Source of the DNA: a virus
DNA length: 59,076 nt
IMG/VR virus record: IMGVR_UViG_3300046743_000040
Coordinates: 1-59,076 of that record
Reading direction: 5' to 3' (one strand)
A model generated the notes under the pieces. That model searched no databases and was not told the origin of the DNA. It worked only from the letters and a program-made list of their open reading frames with translations. Every line of letters starts with the position of its first letter. Position 1 is the stretch's first letter. The position numbers and the translations under genes are program-made. Shown here one piece after another: positions 19,841-28,900 of this stretch.

Positions 19841-22651
19841 GTGGAACGACTAGAATTTCTAAAAAGTGTTTTAAGTAGTGAAGGGCATTACTGTTTATTT
19901 GCAACCAACGGTGAACGTAGAACGCAGAACTTCTATGACACTATTGATGAACTGCATGCAGCGGTAGATGCCTTTGATGCTAAAGACCACGATGTTTATT
20001 TTGCGTTAAGCACATTCGTAAACAATACTAATCGTAGGGCCGATAACGCACTACATCTACAATCCTTTTTCGTGGACTTGGATTGTGGCCCTAGCAAAGA
20101 ATACCCGTCTCAGCAGGATGCACTATCGGCGTTACAGGCGTTTTGCACTAAGACTAGCATGCCCGAACCTACTAAGGTCAACTCGGGACGCGGAATACAC
20201 GCTTACTGGGTTTTGCCTGCACCAGTACCTGTGGATGATTGGGTTCCTGTGGCAGAACGGTTTAAAGAGTTTTGTGAGGAGAATGGTCTCAAGGCCGATC
20301 CTGCAGTTACGGCTGACGCAGCGCGTATCCTACGCATGCCTGACACACGTAACTTCAAGGACACACCGCCATCCCCAGTGGCTTTGATAAGTGCGGAACC
20401 AAGTATCGAGCTGGTTGACTTCGTAAGTTTACTGGGAGGCGTTACCCCTGTAAATACAGCCTCTGTTGGCGGCAATGTTGTGTCGGGGTTTATAGCGGTC
20501 AATGCTGAGAATAGCTTTGGTCGTATTGTAAAGAAGATACAAATAGGTAAGGGATGCGCTCAACTCGCGCATATACTGACAGATCAGGCCAATGTGACCG
20601 AACCGTTATGGAGAGCGGGACTGTCTATTGCTAAATTCTGCGAAGACGGAGACAGGGCTGCACAGGTAATGTCTAGGGGCCACCCTGATTATAACTCTGG
20701 TGAAACCCATCAGAAAATGTCTTTGGTTAAGGGGCCGTACACTTGTCGTACATTTAACGGTCTTAGACCTGATGTGTGTATGGAGTGTGCTTTATGGGGT
20801 AAGATAAAATCCCCCATAGTTTTAGGTAAACAATTTAAAGAAGCGGACGAGGCTGACAACGAAGTTGTTGCACCTAGCGCAAAGCGTCCCGCCAGTGCGC
20901 CTAAAATCTACAATATACCGACATACCCGAAGCCCTACTTTCGTGGCGCTAAAGGCGGTGTGTATAAACGCACCAGTAACAGTGACGGTGAGATAGAAGA
21001 AGAGTGCATCTACCACAACGATATCTATGTCATGCGCCGTATATGGGATACAGAGATAGGCCAAGCACTTGTGTTTAGGCTTCATATGCCCCGAGACGGT
21101 GTGCGTGAATGGACGATGCCAATGTTTAGCATCACATCGCGGGATGAATTTAGAAAAGCTATGTCTACGCAGGGTGTGGCTGCGTTTGGCGCAAAGTTAG
21201 ACAAGATACAGGTGTATATAATGGCATGGATTGAGGAACTACAATTTACTCAAGCAGAGGATGAAGCCCATAAACAGTTTGGGTGGGTTGATGATAGCAT
21301 GACCGCGTTCATCTTAGGGGATCGTGTTATCTACGGTAATGATGAAGACTACAACCCACCGTCTACACAGACTGCAGGTATGATAGACTACTTTACCCCC
21401 AAGGGTACTGAGCAAGGCTACCTTGATGCAATAGACTTCTACAATCGGGAGGGGTTTGAGTTGCACCAATTCACAATTGCTGCGTCCTATGCTTCGATAC
21501 TTATGCCCCTTACAGGGATCGGCTCTGCTGGGCTACATATGTACGGAGATACAGGTGTTGGTAAAACCACTATGCTGATGGCGGGGTTAGCGGCATGGGG
21601 CAACCCCGAAGAACTTTTGCTTGAAGAGCAAGACACATATAATTCTAAGATGCACCGTGGGGAAATATACCACAACCTACCACTTATGATGGACGAACTT
21701 ACTAATACCAAAGGGGGTAAGCTGTCTGATCTAGCGTACCAATTAACAGGTGGTAAGCAGCGTAATCGTATGTCCCAAGGCGGTAACACCGAGCGACACA
21801 GAGGCAAACCGTGGAGCCTACTGGCTGTTAGTACAGGCAACACTTCCTTTATAGAAATGATTAGTAGGGTAAAAGGTTTCCCCAAAGCGGAGGCTCAACG
21901 CATATTAGAGTTTAGGACTGAAGCGAAGTTCTCTGGTTCTGCTAGTAAATCCGAGACTGACAAGCTGTGGCCCGCTTTTAAAGGCAACTACGGTCACTCA
22001 GGGGTACGGTTTGTGCAGTGGGTCATAAACAACCGTGTAGAATGTGAGCGTACTATAAAGCATGTGCAGTCGCGTGTAGATGAAAAGGCCGAACTTGGTC
22101 CTGAGAACCGATTCTGGTCTGCCGCTGTTACGGCTATTATATCTGCACTTATGATAGGTAGAAAGGCAGGGGTACTACCCTTTGAGGTAAAACCTGTATT
22201 TGCGTTTGCCGTAAACAGGTTGCGAGAACGTAGGGCTTATGTTGCCGATATGGGTTCTTCTGTAACTGAGACGTTGAACAATTATATATCTGAACATTGG
22301 AGCAACATACTCTGGATCAAAAGTACAGATGATGCCCGTGGTAGTGTAGATGGCAATCCACTAGATATGTTGGCACTGCCCGAAGTTACACCCCGAGGCA
22401 AGTTCGTCGCTAGGTACGAGACTGATATTAAGAAAGTCTATCTATTACCGAAGCCGCTGAAGACTTGGTGTATAGATCAACAGATAAACTATGAACAGTT
22501 AATTAGAGATTTAACTGAGAAGATGAAAGCCACCAAAACACGTATACGCCTAAGTAAAGGCACACATATGAACCTACCCTCTGCTAGAGTTATATGTGTA
22601 GATTTTTCTATTGATGGAGTTCCTGATGGATCAGAAGGTGATGAAGATTGA
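19841..22651 (+). CDS. Primase-helicase, 936 aa (PrimPol-like domain plus AAA ATPase)
   Basis: Primes and unwinds DNA at the fork. The N-terminal domain has the primase-polymerase signature FVDLDCG (D79, D81) and VNSGRGIHAYW near residues 110-120. A Cys set near 300-315 (CRTF.. VCMECALWG) suggests a zinc knuckle. The C-terminal ATPase has Walker A GDTGVGKTT at 569-577 and Walker B NLPLMMDEL, as in DUF927-type helicases. The start is GTG after GGAGGACTAGCA, behind a structured leader. The largest rightward gene. Confidence 0.85.
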   Translation: MERLEFLKSVLSSEGHYCLFATNGERRTQNFYDTIDELHAAVDAFDAKDHDVYFALSTFVNNTNRRADNALHLQSFFVDLDCGPSKEYPSQQDALSALQAFCTKTSMPEPTKVNSGRGIHAYWVLPAPVPVDDWVPVAERFKEFCEENGLKADPAVTADAARILRMPDTRNFKDTPPSPVALISAEPSIELVDFVSLLGGVTPVNTASVGGNVVSGFIAVNAENSFGRIVKKIQIGKGCAQLAHILTDQANVTEPLWRAGLSIAKFCEDGDRAAQVMSRGHPDYNSGETHQKMSLVKGPYTCRTFNGLRPDVCMECALWGKIKSPIVLGKQFKEADEADNEVVAPSAKRPASAPKIYNIPTYPKPYFRGAKGGVYKRTSNSDGEIEEECIYHNDIYVMRRIWDTEIGQALVFRLHMPRDGVREWTMPMFSITSRDEFRKAMSTQGVAAFGAKLDKIQVYIMAWIEELQFTQAEDEAHKQFGWVDDSMTAFILGDRVIYGNDEDYNPPSTQTAGMIDYFTPKGTEQGYLDAIDFYNREGFELHQFTIAASYASILMPLTGIGSAGLHMYGDTGVGKTTMLMAGLAAWGNPEELLLEEQDTYNSKMHRGEIYHNLPLMMDELTNTKGGKLSDLAYQLTGGKQRNRMSQGGNTERHRGKPWSLLAVSTGNTSFIEMISRVKGFPKAEAQRILEFRTEAKFSGSASKSETDKLWPAFKGNYGHSGVRFVQWVINNRVECERTIKHVQSRVDEKAELGPENRFWSAAVTAIISALMIGRKAGVLPFEVKPVFAFAVNRLRERRAYVADMGSSVTETLNNYISEHWSNILWIKSTDDARGSVDGNPLDMLALPEVTPRGKFVARYETDIKKVYLLPKPLKTWCIDQQINYEQLIRDLTEKMKATKTRIRLSKGTHMNLPSARVICVDFSIDGVPDGSEGDED

Positions 22652-22853
22652 AGACCTTAATCCTGACGGGATTAGAGTAATTGTAAACTGGGATAAACTT
22701 ACGGTTAGCGGGTCTGTGTTTATACCCTGTGTGGACACTGAGAAGACTAAAGATCAGGTGTCCACCGTTGCATCGCTGCGACAATGGGAGGTTAAACACG
22801 AAGTTCGTGTAGAAAACAAAATATTGGGGTTACGTATATGGCGTACCGCATGA
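22626..22853 (+). CDS. Hypothetical protein, 75 aa
   Basis: Not recognised. The ATG follows GGAG with six bases between, inside the end of the primase-helicase gene, overlapping it by 26 bases. The protein is a short beta-rich sequence (IRVIVNWDKLTVSGSVFIPCVDT, then RQWEVKHEVRVENKILGLRIWRT) with a central QVSTVASL helix. It is the last rightward gene before the convergent terminator. Confidence 0.65.
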   Translation: MDQKVMKIEDLNPDGIRVIVNWDKLTVSGSVFIPCVDTEKTKDQVSTVASLRQWEVKHEVRVENKILGLRIWRTA

Positions 22854-22857
22854 TATA

Positions 22858-22915
22858 GGGCAGTTAGGCAATATCCATTTCCACTGCGTGTTGCCTGTTC
22901 TCCCTTGAACTGCCC
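22858..22915 (+). promoter_or_regulatory. Nested stem at the end of the rightward arm
   Basis: GGGCAGTT at 22858-22865 pairs with AACTGCCC at 22908-22915, and inside it AGGCAA (22866-22871) pairs with TTGCCT (22891-22896). This stem competes with the terminator hairpin for a few bases, which could be part of a 3'-end protecting structure. Confidence 0.45.
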
Positions 22916-22939
22916 CTGCTTAATTGCAGGGGCTTTTTT
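22912..22939 (+). terminator. Strong terminator at the meeting point of the two arms
   Basis: GCCCCTGC (22912-22919) and GCAGGGGC (22926-22933) form a perfect 8-bp stem with loop TTAATT, followed by six T. It ends rightward transcription. Its T run covers the stop codon of the converging 2718-aa gene. Confidence 0.93.
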
Positions 22940-25900
22940 AACTTACAGGAGAGGACAACCCACCGTCATATTCACCAGCACTTCTACGCATACTAGGTGA
23001 GTACTGCATCCCACCTATCATTTCTCTTGTATTACGATCAAAGTTTTTAGAAGAATTTTTAAACGACTCCGTAGTTATATACAGGTCAATCGCATCTGGC
23101 GGTAAGCTGTTGTTATGCTCTATAGATTCTCTGTAGGCTTGGCGAAGACCCTCAACGTCCCCTTCTCTTCGGGCCATGTTAGCCTTACGCAAAATCCTAC
23201 CCTTGCGATCTGTCATAGCAGAATATTTTTGCCGCTCGTTACGGTTCATATTAAGCTGCTCTATATGCGCGTGACTAGAAAACCCTAGAGCTTGTCCAGC
23301 AAGTGTAAACGGACTTGTCGCTGTTATCTCGTCACCACGTAGGGTTAAGTTCCCTTCGGTAGCATAACGCCCAGTTTTCATTATGTTACGCAGTGCTGCA
23401 GGTGAAGCGGCTTCAACACCACGCCATACGTTACCTTCTGAGCCAAGCTGCCAGCCCCTACTTAACTGGCTTGTTATACCGATTGCAGGGCCACCTATTT
23501 GCTCTATTAGTGTAAATAGAGGGTTTTGATCTTTGTCGATTAGTGGTGGGCGGTACAACATATTGTTGAGTGCGATACGATCACCAATCTCAAGACCTGT
23601 CATGTCAACAAGCCCACCATACACAGGGTCTGCCATCCACTTCTTATTCATAACATCCCAATTATCTTCGTCATCGTCTTTAAGGAGCATATCATACATG
23701 ATACCAAGTTCACCGAACAACGGCATGCCTGATGCACCTGCGATAAGTCCCGTAGTAATAAGAAAGTTTGCCGCCTGTGCGCGCGCTATCTTTCGGGTGT
23801 CTAACGCATCTTGATATGCTTCGTCAGAGGGGTAAGCATCTCTCGACAACACAACCGTAGCATCGTTAAGCATACGCATCATCATGTAGTATTTACTTAT
23901 AGCGAACCGTTTAAACAGGAATAGTACGTTACCTATCGGCCCCTGTGCGTATACGGGGCGTCCTGCCGATGCAGTACCTCCGAGGGTAAACTCTACAAAC
24001 TCAACTGCAGCTTCTGCAGCTTTTTGCTTGTCAGCATCGGTTACTTCTTTTTTGCCACCATTACTCAGCTTATCCATTTCTAACTTGTATGCGGCGACCA
24101 GTGATACTTCACGTCCGTAGCGTTCCGAGTGATGGAACATAGCCCCACCCCATTTTTGGGAAGTATCAACAATTTTTTTACCTATGCGAGACGCTCTGTC
24201 TGTACCAGTGTCTCCGGTAAATACATCTAATTCTAAAGTTTCCTGTGTTAGGGACTGCCCCATCTGCGCTTGGTTAGTCGCGTACTTAACCAGTACCTCT
24301 AAATCACGTAATCCTTCTGGAATAGATGACGGGTCACTAAAGTCTAAGTTACCCAACGATATACCAAACGAGCCTAAATCGTATTGCTCTCTTACTTTAT
24401 TGCCTTTCTCATCGTCCACAATAAGAGTTTTGGAACTGGGGGCCGCGCTTACGGCTTTAACAGCATCTCCAAATGCCTTGGTAGTGTTACTTACACCATA
24501 CTTACCCGATAGTAACGGCATCACCGACATACCTACATCAAAAAAGGTCAAAGCTGCAGACGAGAAGTTCAGCCCCATAGTCCAGTTAAACCCAAGATTA
24601 GTGATGATCTGAGACGCACGGTTTACGTTAGGGCGTTGTGCGAACTCTGCTATCTTCATAAGCCTGTCAGCTATTTCTGCTGTATCGGGATTTTTGGTCA
24701 ACTCAACTATCTGGTTGACTACTTTTTGTATCTTGGCACTTGATCTAAGTTGCACGACTTGTCGGTTAAGGTCACGTCCCTTAGTTTCCATCATGTCTAT
24801 TAGATCAAAATTCTCTAGTGTGTACCCTGTAGGGGTAGTGTCACCCAAGAAACCACGGACACCTTTACGTGTTCTAAACCCCTGCATAAACGAGCGTTCT
24901 GGTACAGCATCCAAAGCTAGGTCAAGGATATCACTAATGACCTTATTACCTTTGCCACCTTCCATCTTTTGCACACCCGCAGTCTGCAGGACATTTAGTA
25001 CGTTGAACACAAATCCAGAGGAAGGCGCTTTACCATAGTTACTGTTTGCTGTAATTTTTTCCATTTCTGGGGCAAACAGGGCATCGTCTGCCATCATAGG
25101 ATTGGGAGTATATGTACCTGTCTTTTCGTCCAATATACTTGCAAGTCCAGAGTTCTTAATGTCATCTCTAGCCAGCATGGTCTTGTTATAATCCTTGACC
25201 TTTTGCACCGCTTCCATCGCCGCTATCTTAGTGGGGAAATATTCCACAAAGCGATCTACCTGTGGCTTGGCATCAGGGTCTTGATCTTGCGGGTCGATGG
25301 CTGTGTAGGAAACACGGTAACTACCCTTACGCATAAGTGGGAAGTATGGTGTGATTAGCCCACTGTCCTTGAGTAACAGTTCGGACAACCTATCAAACGC
25401 GGTGCGACGTACTTCCGCATCATCACTGATGCTGTTTATACGATCTCTCAGAGCAGGCTCAATCTCATCATATGTTTCTTTAAAGTAATTACGCATGGTG
25501 CGGTACACACGCTGCCCGTCTTTACCAATACTATCGTAATCTTTTTTGAGAGCGTCATACACTTTTAGACGTTCTTTACCCAATGGTGCTATGACGTTAA
25601 GTTTATGGTCAGGGTTTTCTATTTTAAATTCTGCCATGTACTTAGCGCGTAACTCTGGTTTGGAAAAATTGCGCCTTGTTGTCTTTAGGGTTTTAGGGTC
25701 TTTAATAGTAAGCCCATAGGCGGTATACATTTCCCGTTTTATAGACGGGTCTATCCTGTTTAACGTAGACATAGGCACTAGCTGCTGCAGGGTCTTGTAT
25801 TTTTCTACCCCTTCAGCCCTACGGAAATCTTTAATTTGGTTTACAATATAGTCCAGTTTAACGGTCTTATCCCGTAATTCAGAACTTTGCTCGTTAATTA

Positions 25901-28900
25901 ACTTGTTTAGATCATTACCCACATCACTCTGATGGTTACGTTTTAGTGTGTCTCCGAGCAAGTTCACAGGCATGATACCGTATAAGAAACTCTTACCCCC
26001 TGTATACGGTTCTGAGTTCTTAGCGTAATCCTGCATAGCCCGTAGTTGTTCAGGCGTAGTGGGCTTGACAGCATTAGTAGCAGAGTTAGTTACATCTACA
26101 CTCCCTTGAGGGTTACTTGCCGCAAGATACATAGCAGGTGCGGCACGGGTACTTAACTGTGGAGCTAGTATATCGTTAAGTAATAAGTCGGTGCGGTTAA
26201 ATACCGATTCTGGTGGTCTACGCATGATCCTGTTAAAGAAACGCCGTATTGCAGTTCTAAAGTTTGTGTACGCATTAGTCATGTTAGTGTTAGCTAACTT
26301 TAAGTCTGTCATCGGTATACCCGCTAACATAACTTGGAAGTCAGGGTTGCTAAACGCCTCTGCAACAAACTCGTCTAGGCTCTTCATAGCATACGAAGGC
26401 GGTAGCTGTTTCTTAACCGCTTCGTAGATTGTATTAAGTTGTCTTACTTCTGGTAAACCCATATTTGAAAGGTTGGCCGCTGTAGCCGCGTGTAGCATCT
26501 CATGCAGTGTTGCATGGGAGTTTATGCCTATATCACGGTCTAAGAATATGGTGTTGGTGGCAGGGTCAAATACACCTGCAGCAACTTGCCCCTGCGGATT
26601 TCTTAGCCCACCAGATACCAGTTTTACTTGTGTATTGCCCACATACGGAACCAACCTCTCCGCTATTTTACTCACGTTTTTAGAGCGGCCTGTTATAGCT
26701 ATACTACGCAACGCGCCCACTAGATCGCCGTTCTCTAACATATTACGGGTACTAGGTCGCAGGGGTTCAGCCAACGCGCTAATCTCACTACCTAGAAGTT
26801 CAAGCTGCTCATTAATTGCAGGGGGAGTTACAAGGTCGCCTATAACATCACTATCGCCCTGCGCGGCTATGGATACCACACCCGCATCGTCATCAAGTAT
26901 AGTTTCTACACCTGCACGTTCTCCCTGCTGTGCGCCTTCTAGTGGTTTGCCTTTTTCATCAAGTTTACGAGGCTTAAACTGTGCTTTAGTTACAGGGACA
27001 TCTTGTTCTGTACCCGCAGGTTCAACTTCTAAAGCCTCTTTAAGAGACGCCACTTCTGCTTCTTGTCGTTCCGCAAGCTCTATAGCTACGGCCTCTCTAT
27101 CCTTAGCAAAAAACTTAGACTTCTTAGTCTTCTTCAAACGCCCCCTCATACCTTCTGGTAATGCAGCGCGTCTTTCTAACTCAGCCTCTATCTGTGCTTC
27201 AAGAATGTCATCTAATTCACGCTCAGTCATATCCGCAATGGTTTTGTCTTGTGCTACGGCTAACTCGATTTCACTTACAGCTTCGTCTACAGACTGCGTT
27301 GATCCTTTCTTAATCTCGTTTATCTTTCGTAGCAAATCGGCTGCTAGCGTATCGTCTGTGTATTCTTTCTTCGGTCTATCCCTTAAAGCCTTTCGCATAG
27401 CTAACTTGGCAGCTTCCGCTTCGTCCTGCCTAGCTATAGCTTCTAATTCCGCTATCAATGGATTTGGCGCGCCGAGACCCGCTATTAGATCAGCAGAGGC
27501 TTTATTAGCCGCGTCAGCCACTCTTGCCGCCGCACTCGCTTCTCGCATAGCTTGTCCATAGGATGCAGCCTGCAGTTTTGCGGCCCCATCCTTCATGGTC
27601 TTATGATCGTCTTTTACAACAGCGCGGGTCTTACTCACATACTCCACACGTCTTGCAGTTAACGCGGCTTTAGTGTCTGAGCCTAAGTTATTCTTTACCC
27701 AGTACATAGCTTTGACTGCATTGGTATACGTTAGAGGGCCGTAGAACGCTTCTTCATCAGACTTACTCTCAGCATCCAAGTTAATGTTAAACGCAGGGGC
27801 ACTAATATCTGTCTCTACCCCTTCCGCGTCTTTAGCGGTGGTCTTATCCTTTGATGCAGTTTGAGTAGCCCCAGTTTTATTACCATCACCATGAGCGCCC
27901 TGCATTTCATGAAGCGCATCCACAGGTCTACGGAACCTAAGAAAATAATCTCTAGCCGCCTTAACTCTTGCGCGTTCTACTTTATCTTTAATGTCTTTGA
28001 TGTTCTGGTCAGTCATACGAATAAGTTTAATTATATTTAGTTTATCTTCGTATGTAGTTATATCAGGTTCAAATGCTTCGGACGCAGTAGTAGACTGTCG
28101 ATTTTCTAAGGCTAGCGCAGCTTTACCGACTAGGCCAAATGTAGCCTTACGATCATTGAACAACCTACTAATGGTATTAGCGGTTGCCACTTCCAGAGCG
28201 TCTACTAATTCAGCATCGCGTAATGCGCCACTCAACGCGGCTAGTCTTTGTTCTTTAGATAAACCGCTACCCGTAATAAGGTCTAACTCAGCTTGACTTA
28301 GTTTTATTGCCGCACGGTTAGCGGGTAACGTATCAAAAGCTACAAACGGTTTGCTTGCAGGGTTTGTATTAGTGGGATCACCGATTGGTGCGCCAAGCGT
28401 CCTGTCATAACTCTGTACAAGGGGCGACCCTGTAGCGTCCAGTTGTGAGGGACTATCGGCAACTTCTAAATCAGTATCATCTCTAACGCGAGTGGGTGTG
28501 ATAGGTTCCATCTCGGGTGCAGTAATTGGATTTTCGGGTAGACCTGCAGCGGCCCTAGCTTCCGTATCGCCGTAAGAACCCTGTAATCTTGCGGGTATGT
28601 TACCAACCCCATCTTTTAACGTATATAGTGTGCGTAGTGCGTCACCTATAGTCTGCGACCCATACGGTCCCTTGTCTGTTGGTAGTGATGAAAGATGTTG
28701 CACCAATTCTGGGGGCCATTGTATTTTCCCTGTATAACTAGGTTTCCCTTGCAGTTCATAGGGTTTGTCCCCCGCAAATAAAACTGCAGTCTTATCAGCA
28801 AACGGTACATCCTCAACACGTAATGCGTCACTACCTACGTCCTCTCGGTACGTAGCGTTTAAATCTAACGTATTTAGGTCCAATCCTTCTAAGTAATCTA

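Noticed and set aside
26473-27561. Long + strand frame of 362 codons opposite the giant gene
   Set aside because: It is the Ala/Ser-rich mirror of the Ala/Glu-rich coding strand. The similar frame at 29590-30468 is rejected for the same reason. Neither has a ribosome binding site.
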